From Doryteuthis pealeii (taxonomy: Eukaryota > Mollusca > Cephalopoda > Myopsida > Loliginidae), in the NCBI GenBank assembly GCA_023376005.1, contig CM042143.1, forward strand, positions 86,330,051-86,394,050: a stretch of 64,000 nucleotides of DNA, read 5' to 3'. Below the pieces are notes generated by a model. That model was not told where the DNA came from. It saw nothing but the letters and a program-made list of their open reading frames with translations, and did no database searches. Shown here piece by piece: positions 46,335 through 56,600 of the stretch (its first letter is position 1; each line of letters opens with the position of its first letter). The position numbers and the translations under genes are program-made.

Positions 46335-46580
46335 AACTGTTGATCTAACAGGCATCAAAGAACTTTTGAAGATCTTATTTTTTGTTCTGTACTTGTTCTG
46401 TACAACGTTTCGGCCGATATACCCTCTGGCCTTCTTCAAGGTTCCAGAGTCTGAGAAGGTTCCCGAGTCCGACAAGAAATACCTGAAGAAGGCCGGAGGG
46501 CATATCAGCCAAAATGTTGTACAGAACACAATAAGGATGAGGACAATAGTCCGAATAATGCAGATAATACTAATGACATT
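46335..46580. repeat. Fold-back copy of repeat V
   Basis: GTTCTGTACAACGTTTCGGC then CGATATACCCTCTGGCC lie on the left, and their reverse complement (GAAGAAGGCCGGAGGGCATA, TCAGCCAAAATGTTGTACAG) on the right, with about 50 bp between. Partial copies lie at 13320-13520 and 38510-38680. Confidence 0.75.
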
Positions 46581-46729
46581 GTTTTTGCATGACTATCATT
46601 CCATATGTGTCATGAGGAGCATCACAATAATTTTATTTAAAATTATTTATAAGTGTTTCCTGTACAACACAAGGCGTAAATTCCAATGACATCAGCTATT
46701 TTTAATCTTTTTATCTTTAAAGTAATTTA

Positions 46730-47040
46730 CTTTAAAAACAATTTGATTTAGCCTTTTCAATGATTGGTATTGTTGTAGCCCGAGATGTAGGATATACAGA
46801 AATGATAATAAAACAGAGAATATGTTAACAATAACAATATTGGTTTTATTTATTTTTCACTGACAGGGAATATAGTGGATGGGTTTGGATTAGAGTTCTG
46901 GCTTGATGTTAGGATATACGTGTGTCACCTACTTGGTTCTGATCTACTCTGCAGTCTTTTTCCCCCTCCTCTTCAGAGAGTCCGGTTCGAATCGTTAGGG
47001 GGAGATAACTCTCCCTAACAGGTATAGTGACACTTGTATG
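46730..47040 (+). other. Unassigned sequence with a tRNA-like motif
   Basis: It contains GAGTCCGGTTCGAATCGTTA, a B-box-like element, but no A box at the right spacing that I can defend. No other copy was seen. Confidence 0.3.
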
Positions 47041-47399
47041 CATCAAGCATCAATTTTTTTCTCTTGCTTTAATAATAAAATGTTTTTACAAAAGAAAATG
47101 CAAGAAGAAATCTTTCTTTTAATAACAAACAGACTCTGAACTCATGCAGTGCCAATGTCTAGATGAGTCCATGCCAATGCTTAATACTTTTTGAACAGAA
47201 GTTTAAGGCAAAACACAGGATTGTACAAGTGCAACACTTTTATTTCTCTTTCTCTTCTATTTCTTATTTTATTCATTTCTTTTTCTATTTCTATTTCTCA
47301 TTTACTTCTATTTTCTCTTCCATTCAGTTTTCCTTTCTCAACATCTTTAGTCCTCTTTTTTTCTCTTTCATTCCAAACCTAGTGCCACTTTTTTTTGTC

Positions 47400-47665
47400 T
47401 CTTAGACTGGTTGATTGGTTTGGTTTGTTGGTTGGTTGAATTTTATGGCGATTCAACCCTTGTTGGGTTATTTTATACCAAAGACATTTTGTTTTATTCA
47501 TTCTTGATGTGTGCTCACTATTTTATCTAAACACATTTTTTTAATTCACTTTCTTCTATTTAACCCATAGAGTAACGGTGATGAAGGGGTACTCCACATT
47601 CTGCAGAGTTTCAGAATTGGAATTTTACCACTAGATACAGTTTAATGTCCCTACCCAGGACACTA
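47400..47665 (+). repeat. R1 repeat, 5' module
   Basis: TTCAACCCTTGTTGGGTTAT, ATTCTTGATGTGTGC and GATGAAGGGGTACTCCACAT. It lacks the central AACAGGTACTACCACTC segment, so it carries an internal deletion. Confidence 0.8.
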
Positions 47666-48950
47666 TAAAAAAAAAAAAAGTGGCCAAAATTTGTCAACCC
47701 AATGTTGCAGCCTGGAAGTTGCTTAAACATCTGATCTTTGGGTATATGACAACTTTTGAAAGTTGTCGACCAGTTGTCATTTTTTTTTTTTATTGATGCA
47801 CAGGTCATTGTATATAATTAAAGAATTTTTTAAACTTCAAATAAAAAGTATTTATGCAGGCATGTTAAAACTAGTTTGATTCAATACAAAAATCTATAAC
47901 TGTACAGTCAATGGGAACAGTGAGACTGTTTCTTATTTGCCAATTTGTCAAGTATTGGTACGATAGAAGAGAGTGCTACACACAAAGGTTCTCAAATATC
48001 CTAATTGTTCCTGTACTTCGTTTTTATCACACTCATTGTTGAAAAAAAAAAAAAAAACAGCCTCGCATAGGTATGTTGATGGAAATGGGAGAATCATATT
48101 GAGAGTGATTTTAGCTATTTGACATTTTTAGATATATATTCCCAATTTTAGTTTATATGTACAGTTGCCATACTTCAAAACTATAGAAATTTTTTAAAAT
48201 CATGTGTGTCACATACAGATCAACAGGTAATACTCCACAGACCAGCACTGGTCTGGCGGATTGGCTATGAGAAGCACTGGTATATGAGAAGTAATGTTAC
48301 TTAGTTTAATGCCGAATTTGGTTATTACAGTGAGTGAAGCCATATACATTATAGATGGAAACATTTCCATTAGATGAACTCAAATATGAAGGACTTTTGT
48401 TAAGAAAATGTAGGACCCTCTGTCAAAGGTGAGATGGCAACCACATAAAAGACAACACTACCACCTGTCACTTATAAAAAGAAAGTTAACAATTAACTGG
48501 GTTGACAGTAATGGTATCATTTGTGTACTTAGGTTTGCTGAAATGAAATCGATCAACTTGGTATATTAGAAACACTTTCATTTTCTCTCTCTATTTTCTT
48601 CCAGATTTATACACTTAACAAATGGACCAATCAACACCAGGAACACAAACAGAGGAGAGTTCCATTGTCTGAAACAAAAATTGGATTGAAGAGGGGATAT
48701 TTAGTCACTCCATTAACGTTCTGTCTACATAAATATTGTTGTATAAAAATAGATTTTCTGAGACAGAATTTGCGATTGCAAAACTACAAAAATTTATTAA
48801 CAAGCCGGATAGCACAATATTACGATGCAACAAAATAAGCACAGTCTCCGTTCTTCAGTGCTGCAAGGCAGAAACTGAATCAAACCTATTTATATTATCT
48901 AAAGTAAAATTATGGAATGGATACACGTGTCTCAGAGGCAACATAGACTA
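47666..48950. other. Largely unassigned intron sequence
   Basis: No exon found. Bases 48278-48313 (TATATGAGAAGTAATGTTAC) resemble 57972-58003 inside an R1 copy. The reading frame at 48736-48951 has no recognisable motif. Confidence 0.45.
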
Positions 48951-48964
48951 GAAAATTTATGTAT

Positions 48965-49255
48965 TTCTTGATTGGTTGTTAGGTTGGTATTTTCTCCATT
49001 CTTTGAGTCTGGAAATAACTTGGGAATCTTTTGGGATATCTCGTCTTGTGCTGTTGATACTTTTTAATAACAAACACAAGATGTTCTTATTTTTTCTGAG
49101 CTTATTTATTTTATCCCAAGTAAAAATGTGTTGGAGAACAGATACTCAACTTACATCTGTTCTCTTTAACCACTCAGCCCAGACTGCCAACTCATCGCTC
49201 TCTCTTTCTTTCACTTTCTGCTTGTTGGCATCCATCAACCAATAAGAGAATGACA
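48965..49255 (+). repeat. Dispersed repeat W (partner 8455-9180)
   Basis: GTGCTGTTGATACTTTTTAATAACA-type sequence, CCCAAGTAAAAATG, and later CTCAGCCCAGACTGCCAACT with CATCGCTCTCTCTTTC match pieces at 8455-8605 and 9080-9180, where local duplications separate them. Confidence 0.7.
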
Positions 49256-49769
49256 GGTAGCCTTTCATACATCATCCTAAAAACTTTCCACTCTTATCTA
49301 CAATTTTTGTTTTTTCTTTCTCATTATATTACATATGGCAGCTAATCTATAATAAGGTGAATGTCAAAGTGTCAGATTTTTTTCAAATTTACTCCTAGAG
49401 GCCATAGTCCAACATGCCATACCATTTTGGAATCAGGCTGACTCCGTGAGGAAATTGAAAATATTTCATGCCAAATCTGGACCCACAATCCTGAAATTTT
49501 GGATTCCCAAGTTTTAATTACTTTTCTTGTATGATAATTTTTATAACTTGGAAATAAATTTGAAAACTGTTAATTGTTTGAAAAATATTCAGTGTACTCA
49601 ATGCATGAAGTGTCATTGTTGGGCCAAACCTGTAGGAGCTAGCTTAATTGCTGCCTGATAGGGCGGCTCTTAAGTATGAATATTTCTATCAAAAGCATTT
49701 CATACTTAGATCTAACACAGACTAAAAATTAATGAAACTGAGTAAACATTTTAATGAATTATGTCACAT

Positions 49770-49865
49770 CTTATTATAATGGAGATTCTGTAACTAAAAC
49801 TACATCACCACTTGACATCAGTATTTCCTTAGTTATATAAGTTATATTCTCATCAATTATGAAAT
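49770..49865 (+). mobile_element. Helitron 5' end fragment
   Basis: A^TCTTATTATAATGGAGATTC followed by a worn CTGTAACTAAAACTACATCA. Only the 5' portion of the family is recognisable. Confidence 0.6.
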
Positions 49866-50159
49866 AGTTTTTTTGTATTTCCTATGTTGTAATTTATTTA
49901 GATCCATCAGTTGAGAAGATTTTTCACTTGACTTTTTCTCAGCAAGGGAAAAACAATAAAACAAAACGAAAATTAGATAATTTAAAAAAAAAAACAACTT
50001 TGAAAGTTATTTTCTAGAATTCAATTTTTTCCCCTTTTGAGAGAAATGAAACACTCATTCTCCAGTTAATTTCTTTAGAAATCGATAAAATTACAAAAAC
50101 TCAAAATATATATTCAAAAAGTTTATTCAATTATTTTTTTCAAACATTGTAAATGTAGA

Positions 50160-50375
50160 AGTATTTTCTCAGTCAGTCGAGCACCTGTCTAGGAATCGCA
50201 AGGTTTCTGGTTCGATTTCAGTTCCCACCAACTCGGTGCATTAAAAGCACAGATTAGGTAATCTGATATGTGCAGTAAAGTGGAGACCTAACGGTAGGTG
50301 TGGCACTCCAGCTCAGCAAAAACAATCTCCCTGTCTAGAGCTAGTGAAAAGGAGATAGACTCCCCCCCACTGACT
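50160..50375 (+). repeat. SINE-C, full-length, plus orientation
   Basis: The head TTCTCAGTCAGTCGAGCACC (A box) and TTTCTGGTTCGATTTCAG (B box) lead into GTGGCACTCCAGCTCAGC and TAGTGAAAAGGAGATAGACT. Head plus body is about 215 bp. The parental tRNA cannot be named with certainty. Confidence 0.87.
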
Positions 50376-50564
50376 TTATAATCAAATAAGCAAGAATTTT
50401 CTCGGTAACAGAAACGACTCATTGTAAGTTCTGCTGAAGTGAGTTTATGTTTAATTGACATTGTTTTAACAATTTTCGAGGACAAATTCAAAATGAAAAT
50501 TACAAGTTCAACAAAAAAAAATGTTCTTATAACATTGATATTAAAAAGATATTTTCCACGTATA

Positions 50565-50830
50565 CGGGTCAGGCACAAGGCCCTATTAATGTGGGACCAC
50601 CTACGAACCGAAGCTCATGGGAGGTAGGTGCAAAAAATATGTTGATCCTTTGGCATTCCCCCTCAAGGGGAGCAGCTCAGGCACCGGGCAATAAACCCAG
50701 CCCTGCTCCTTTAAATCAAGGGGGCAGGTGTTGCCGGGGGGGCCCCGGGGGGGGGCTTGGATCAACATTGTTATCTTCTGTGGTCCAAGGCCGAAGCCAC
50801 TGGACCCTCAACCAAAATACTAAAACATGA
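50565..50830 (+). mobile_element. SINE-T, diverged copy
   Basis: It aligns with the minus strand of 25409-25650: GGCACAAGGCC, CCGAAGCTCATGGG, CCTTTGGCATTCCCC and CACTGGA. Predicted stems are kept although the bases differ: TGTTGATCC with GGATCAACA, CACCTAC with GTAGGTG, GGTCCA with TGGACC. A G/C-rich block (GCCGGGGGGGCCCCGGGGGG) is an expansion not seen in the other copy. Boundaries are approximate. Confidence 0.72.
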
Positions 50831-50969
50831 TCAACCAATGTGTGAAATTGATATTTTCATTTTTTTTTTTTTTTCCTGAAATTTGGCAATTAACATCAAC
50901 AGTTTGTCAGAGAGGCTTTCATTCATGTAAATGCGTTAAATGATAAATCTCTCTCTATATATATATTTA

Positions 50970-51255
50970 CAAAACCCTCCACACAAGAAGGATGCGACAC
51001 AAGGTCAATTTCTTAAGCAGAGTTTAACAGGTTTGAATTAAGAGTTTTCCTTCTCCTAGACTGGTTACCTAGCCATGGTTAAAGAGTCCAGTCAGCACTG
51101 CTATTTACCCATAGCTGGAGGGAGAATTAGATTCATACCTTTCCCAAGGGTATTAGCGCCATGTGAAATGCCAACAGCTTCAGTCCAGGAATTGAACTCG
51201 GGTTGACGAGTCCATTTCCTACGACTCTAACCATTAGACCACGCGGCTCCATTAA
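50970..51255 (-). repeat. SINE-B, full-length, minus orientation
   Basis: On the minus strand the head reads GCGTGGTCTAATGGTTAGAG (A box) and CCGAGTTCAATTCCTGGACT (B box), the clearest tRNA-like promoter in the window. The tail ends in TATATATA near 50960. Confidence 0.9.
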
Positions 51256-51289
51256 TGATAAGTCATTATAAAGATTTACCCAATTACTA

Positions 51290-51390
51290 ATTGGTTGGTT
51301 GGATTTTAAAGCATGTCAACCCATTAGGTTATATTATGCAGAAAACGTGTTTTGTTTTAGTTCTTCTTTGTGAGGTACGGCTGTTATTTG
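51290..51390 (+). repeat. R1 repeat, 5' end only
   Basis: TTGGTTGGATTTTAAAGCAT, GTCAACCCATTAGGTTA and AAAACGTGTTTTGTTTTAGT. It is followed directly by a LINE fossil. Confidence 0.75.
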
Positions 51391-51409
51391 TGTAGCTATT
51401 AGGGTATGA

Positions 51410-51810
51410 TCTTAGATTTTGCCTCTATCAGTAATTCAGTATAACAATGCATCTTTATTTATTTGCTGAAATCAGCATTTCTGCTGAAGATTTCTATATC
51501 AAGTGTTTATGTGGAGAATTTTCATAGGTCTCTAAGACCACATCCTTGATAGGCGGCCAGTTCTTTTTAGAAATTTCAGTATATTTTTAGGATCTATTTT
51601 TCCAAATAGTTTGTTCATGTTCTTAACATAGAACTTCCTTCGAGTGTAGCTGAGGTTTGTGCATTCAATCAAAATATGTTTTTATTGTATATTGGTCTCC
51701 ACATGAACATTTAGGTGGAGGTTCTTTTTTTAGAATGAAGGAGTGGGTTAATCTTGCGTGGCCAATGCGTATTTCAAGGAGAACTACTAATACAACACAC
51801 TTTTCATGTA
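51410..51810 (-). pseudogene. LINE fossil with ORF2 C-terminal region
   Basis: The minus strand encodes EIRIGHARLTHSFILKKEPP, then PKCSCGDQYTIK, and in a shifted frame LIECTNLSYTRRKFYVKN and NILKFLKRTGRLSRM. The RIGH.RLTHS...C..C pattern is typical of the segment after RNase H in Jockey/I-type LINEs, from family knowledge. A frameshift at about 51680 kills it. Confidence 0.72.
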
Positions 51811-51873
51811 ATACTACAGACGTTCTACCACAAGGAGTATCAACTAAAACTCTTTTCTAGATGGGATTTCAAG

Positions 51874-52192
51874 GGGTAATACTTTTTTGGTACTGCCAAA
51901 CTGCCACTCTCGAGTTCTGCCAATGACATCAGCTTTAGACACGCCCACACCTCTTTATAAAAACAAAATTCTCTTCGTTTAGCAAGTACAGCCAAGACCA
52001 ATTTAGAAATGAAACAATTATTTTACTTTTAAAACCTAATATTTTTTAGCTTAGAAAATTCATTTCTAAGTTGGTCTTGGCTGTACTGGCTAAACAAAAA
52101 GAATTTTGTTTTCATAAAGAGTTGTGGGCGTATCTAAAGCTGATGTCATCAGCAGAACTCGAGCGAGTGGCAGTACCAAAAAAGTATTACTG
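51874..52192. mobile_element. MULE-like fold-back element (319 bp)
   Basis: Terminal GGGTAATACTTTTTTGGTAC matches the 1.9-kb element at 31956. Arms of about 150 bp are reverse complements almost throughout (ACTCGAG, ATGACATCAGCTTTAGA, CCAAGACCAA cores). Flanking 10-bp repeats are GGATTTCAAG (51864-51873) and TGATTTCAAG (52193-52202), one mismatch. The centre TAATATTTTTTAGCTTAGAA is shared with the large element. It lies about 365 bp past the donor of exon 52558-52619. Confidence 0.85.
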
Positions 52193-52557
52193 TGATTTCA
52201 AGTAACACCATAAGGATTAACCAACTGAACCCAAACTCGAGTGCAAGTGCTGGGGCTTCTGGGGAGGCTTGCCTCTCGTGAAGTGACTCAATACTACCTG
52301 AGGTCTCTTTCCACCTAAAATATCTCCTGCACAAGTTTTACTCCATATCTGGTGATATTGAATGAGGTCATCGTCATCTGCGATGGACTTCTATAAGCAA
52401 GCAAGTAAGCCTACATAGAAGGAACATTCCTTAGATTAAAATTCTATTCAAATTCCCTTGTTGAGACTTTGTCGTTCGATGACATAAGTTTATCAATAAA
52501 ATTTTAGTCCAGAGTCCAATCCCTGTGTGGAAAATGAGAATTGATAAAGATTCTTAC

Positions 52558-52619
52558 CTTGTTGAATGATGACTTCACCAGCATGTCTATGGACAGGAAA
52601 CATGGCATCAAAAATGTCA
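52558..52619 (-). CDS. PRKAR1A: PKA type I regulatory subunit, first exon in window (start of CNB-A)
   Basis: A 62-nt exon beginning with the last base of a split Ser codon (expected AG|T) and encoding [20 protein letters not shown] plus the first base of Gly. The acceptor is GTTTCAG and the donor CAAG|gtaaga. It opens CNB-A; DIFDAMF and AGE.(I)IQQG are RI hallmarks. The HRH in the middle differs from the hydrophobic residues I recall in vertebrate RI. The exons before it (docking domain, inhibitor site, start codon) must lie beyond 64000. Confidence 0.96.
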
Positions 52620-52682
52620 CTGAAACAAACAAAAAAGAAAAATGCATTAAAGCAATCATGTACATACAAATATTAAAGTAGG

Positions 52683-52702
52683 ATTATTATTATTATTATT
52701 AT

Positions 52703-52740
<38 letters not shown>
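52683..52740. repeat. (TTA)n and (TA)n microsatellite
   Basis: TTA/ATT units pass into about 17 TA units that border element P. Confidence 0.95.
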
Positions 52741-52743
<3 letters not shown>

Positions 52744-53161
52744 TAAAAATATAACAAAAGACTTTTGCTAATTTGTTAGGAATTTCTGTTAAATCAATCT
52801 AGATTGATTTAACAGAAATTCCTAACAAACTACCGACAGCAAATGCTCAAATATCCTTTTTTATGACCCCACAGCAGAGGGAAACAAAATTAAAAAATTT
52901 TTTTAAAAATCTGTTTTCAAATACCTTAAAAGTAATAAAGAATTCATCATTCACATCTGATTATTTGGGGGTGTTAGACACTTGTGTCTAAGCTTCCTGA
53001 AATAGACTATAATTTGTTATCTAAGTCTTTTGTTATATTTTTACTTATAAATTTGATCTGTGACTCTAACAATAAGAGTACACATTGAGCTCTACAAACT
53101 GCAACACGTTTTTGAAAAAAACTCCTATGTCGTAAGGAAGATTTCTTCTCCGGATTTTTGG

Positions 53162-53163
<2 letters not shown>
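52741..53163 (+). mobile_element. TA-flanked hairpin element P, long copy
   Basis: Perfect 24-nt inverted arms at 52741-52764 and 53023-53046 (GTAAAAATATAACAAAAGAC core) enclose about 260 bp. The element then continues with CTGTGACTCTAACAATAAGA and CGTAAGGAAGATTTCTTCTC as in the short copy at 42580, up to a TA run at about 53164-53205. The interior holds a perfect 58-bp palindrome. Confidence 0.75.
52772..52829. repeat. Perfect 58-bp palindrome
   Basis: Bases 52772-52800 are the exact reverse complement of 52801-52829, with no spacer (centre AATCT|AGATT). It is absent from the short copy of element P. Confidence 0.97.
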
Positions 53164-53208
<45 letters not shown>

Positions 53209-53329
53209 CCAGATAATTTAGTGATGGGAATGATTCTATTCAGGACTTTTTTTTAATAATGAAACTTGCACTTAAACAAAGCACTGCAACAGCATCATCA
53301 TAAAGATATTTCTCATATATATTATATAT

Positions 53330-53400
53330 ATATATATGAGACAAACATGACCCGTTGGGTCATCCATTGAGCTCTCGGTAGATAATTGGGATTCCTATTA
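53330..53400 (-). mobile_element. Possible second-type Helitron 3' end, worn
   Basis: The hairpin ATGACCC-GTT-GGGTCAT (53347-53363) abuts a TA run. The matching sequence at 54789 ends in CTAG, but here the tetranucleotide is CTCA on the minus strand. Confidence 0.45.
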
Positions 53401-53909
53401 GGGAAAAGAGAGTTTGCACAGTGAATTAGATTTAAAATTTTTTTAAAATATGACCGGAGAGTTAGAAAAAAATATCAAAATCATTTTGTAAGATTTTTAA
53501 GAAAGGAAACGTTTGACCTGATTTAAATTGAAATGGATCATGGAATTTTATTAAGCTACGGGCATGTTGCTGAATCTTAACATACAAATAAAGTGAGTAG
53601 TTGAATGTCTCTATCGCCATAACTGGGAGGTGTTTTATGAGGATCATGGGTGATTATCTCGTAAAAGTGTTGAGATACCTTACTGAGAGGGTCTTTAATC
53701 CTCAGTACCAAAATCTTAGAGGTTACTTTAGCAAATACTCATGAATAATAACAACAACATATTCCAGTTGTACTGAGTTGGTAGAATAATTTATTAGAAC
53801 AAGTGGCCAAAACAAAACTTCCATTTCTTACAACAATGGCTGAAACATTTCTTCCATTTTCTGTTGAAATTAATATACAGGCTGATTAAAAAGTAACTCC
53901 ATTTTTTAA

Positions 53910-53942
<33 letters not shown>

Positions 53943-53945
<3 letters not shown>

Positions 53946-54571
53946 TATTATAATGGAGATTGTGTGTTTTTCTGTCTGTAACCGAAACTATATTACTATT
54001 CAAGTTACAATTCCCTTAGTTATTGACATCGCATTCTCAATGATTTTATTTTTTATCTAAACCTCAATTATTAATAAAATTGTTTAACATTATTATTACT
54101 GTTGACCATATCTACATACAAATAACATGCAATTATATTTATATATACAACAAAATAGCGGTTTACAGTGTGAACGAGAAGGCTAATTTGCATATTGATA
54201 TTAAAAATGTGATTTTAATAAATATGTGCTTAGTATTATTGATTTCTAACTATTTGGTTTTATTTTAATGAATATAAGTAAAAATCTCTTCAATGAATCT
54301 TAAATGAAATCCATTAACAAGAAGAAATAACTGTCATTTTATTCTTTACTTACTCTTTTAAGCAAATACTTAAATTAGAAAAAATAACAATGAAAGACGA
54401 GAGTGATGGAAGAGTAAGTTTCAGTTGTTCTATTTTTCGATTATACTCCCTCTGTTTCAAATCTTTTTATCTGTATTCTTATTTAGTTTCATTAGCCTTT
54501 CTAATTTAATATGATATTTTATTACATTAAAACTTAAATACTTGCACCCGGAGGGTGCATATATTTGCTAG
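53943..54571 (+). mobile_element. Complete non-autonomous Helitron (629 bp)
   Basis: It starts TCTTATTATAATGGAGATTG and ends with the stem TGCACCC/GGGTGCA (54543-54549, 54553-54559), eight bases and CTAG (54568-54571). It sits precisely between A (53942) and T (54572) of a TA microsatellite whose two halves lie on either side, with no duplication. This is the diagnostic Helitron insertion pattern. The interior has no long frame. Copies at 4244, 4878 and 33191 share it. Confidence 0.9.
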
Positions 54572-54667
54572 TATATATAATAGAATGAATAGAGAATAAA
54601 TGAGAAAACTATTGGCATAAAAAGGTATTCAATGCTAATAAAGCAGAGCAGATTTACAATCAATAAT

Positions 54668-54743
54668 AATGATATTACGGATATTATAAACTCATAACTA
54701 TGCATGAAACTTATAGTTATGAGTTTATAATATCCATAATATC

Positions 54744-54747
<4 letters not shown>
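54668..54747. repeat. Inverted repeat with arms of about 34 bp
   Basis: TATTATAAACTCATAACTAT on the left and ATAGTTATGAGTTTATAATA on the right with 11 bases between, followed by a TA run at about 54746-54777. Confidence 0.9.
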
Positions 54748-54777
<30 letters not shown>

Positions 54778-54778
<1 letters not shown>

Positions 54779-55130
54779 TAGAAATGACGTGACCCGTTGG
54801 GTCACCCATTGAGCTCCAGTTATTTTGTTAAAAAATAATGTAATTTATTTTTAATACATTTTAAACTATTTTTCGGTCAATTTTGCGCAAATTTATCGTA
54901 AACATGACCATCAACGCTGTCTAAGATGACGTAAAATCTGTATTTTACAAAATAAATTTCTCTCCTCCCACCGATTGAAAAAAATTACCAAAAAATCAGG
55001 GAAATTTCCAATTTTAATGACATTTTCACTGTTGATTTATCAATAAATGAATTTTATAATACATCAGTTATTTTATTTCAAAACTTTCTGACTTAATTAG
55101 GTATTTCTGCTAGAGTAAATTAATATTTAC
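54778..55130 (-). mobile_element. Second Helitron-like element (3' end) with palindromic-repeat sequence
   Basis: On the minus strand it ends with the stem GTGACCC/GGGTCAC (54789-54795, 54799-54805), seven bases and CTAG, followed by T inside a TA run. The body (54870-55130) is the same repeat found at 3080-3350. The 5' TC end was not located. Confidence 0.6.
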
Positions 55131-55139
55131 ATTTCATTT

Positions 55140-56280
55140 ATAATATGAAATGTCTAATTTTTAAACAAATATCAATTTAATAACTATGTTAATACCATAA
55201 AGATGTTAAAGTAAAATGAAAATACAAAAAAAATTTTTTTTAGCAGATTGAAGACGTTTTTATCAACAAATCACTTTTTTCGTGGTTGAAGGCGTTAAAA
55301 ATAAGCCCTATTTTTGTCGACAAGTAAAGGTAAATATTTAGCCCCCCCCTCCCGCTTAAATATTTCAAAGAAGGGGGGGGGGTAGAATATTTACATTTAT
55401 TTGTCGTTAAAAAACTGGAATGTGTAAGGTAAAATATCACTTTTCGGGAAAAACGCCTTTAGCGAAGATTGTTTTTTCAGCAGGGACTTTTTTTGAGTGA
55501 ACACCGCATTTCTCCGAAAGCCCCATCAATTTTATTTATTTATCTTTTAAACCAAGTCACATTACGAATCTTAACATTATTTTTTAGAAATTAAACAATT
55601 TTAAGTAGATTTTTGAGTTAAATTGAAAGTTTATTAAAAAAAAAACCGTTTTAAATATAAAGGAGAACAGACGAAATTCTTCAAAACTTGAACAAATTAA
55701 TAGTTTGCAAAGCAAATAAATAAAATAAAATTATACAACTAGATCTGAGAGAGAGAGAAAAAGAGAGCCAGTCACTTTCTGTTTATTTAAGTGTTAAGAA
55801 GGGAACACTCTTTCTTTCTCTTCTCAACCATGCTGATAGATACATAGATTGCATTACCAAGCAAGCAGCAGGCATTAACCACTCCCTGTAATCAAATGTT
55901 AGAAAGAAAACTGTGTTCTTTCTTTTCTTTTATTTTCTTTGTCCTGCTTACAAGAGTAGATACAGTAAAGAATATTGAGAGAGTGTATAGAAAAATAAAC
56001 AGGCAGATAGTAAAGACAGAGATGGGTTAAATTTTTACTTAATTGCAAATTACGACTAATTAGAATCAAATTAGATGGAATTTTTTTCAAACAATGATTA
56101 GATTAAATACTGAATTATACTCCGGGATAAGGTTTGTATCATTAGAATATTTAGGAAAAATTCCTTTAGGAAAGGAAAGTTGATAATCTCAGCTTTAGTA
56201 TAATAATAGATATATATTGCAGTTACATTTTTCTCAGTTTTTTAATGTACGTTCCTTAATATATAGCAATTAAATCTCTG
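55140..56280. other. Unassigned intron sequence
   Basis: AT-rich DNA with homopolymers and a short GA tract (55746-55768). A C/G pair CCCCCCCTCCCGC and GGGGGGGG at 55342-55381 could form a hairpin. No exon or repeat family recognised. Confidence 0.45.
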
Positions 56281-56282
56281 TT

Positions 56283-56600
56283 GTTGGGGGTAGTGGTGCT
56301 TCTTAATATTTTGCTACTGCTGTCGTAAATGGCTGAATCCCCATTTTCCTGGGAGATGGATGGGTAGATGTGGTCTGCATGAGTGACCGACTAAAAGCTC
56401 TGACTTAACACCCTGCGACTTTTTTCTTTGGGGTTGGTTGAAGAAGCAAATCTATGCTATGAAACCAATGACTTCGGAAGAACTTGAAGGACAAATACAA
56501 GAATTTATTTCTGCCATTCCACAAGAGTTCCTGGGAAGCTCAGTTGATGTGATTCCAAGTGTCTTGAGAGGCTGGAGGCTAATGCTGGTGCCCATATAGA
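56283..56600 (+). pseudogene. Mariner-type transposase fossil (C-terminal third)
   Basis: One frame reads FPGRWMGRCGLHE, a TGA, PTKSSDLTPCDFFLWGWLKK, then QIYAMKPMTSEELEGQIQEF and ISAIPQEF. The SDLTP.DFFLWG..K..(Y/V)Y motif is the conserved block around the last catalytic Asp of mariner/Tc1-like transposases. A stop and a frameshift upstream, and loss of the N-terminal two thirds, make it inactive. Confidence 0.8.

Noticed and set aside
51190..51255. Functional tRNA gene on the minus strand
   Set aside because: Again a SINE-B head; the same head plus body recurs several times in the window.
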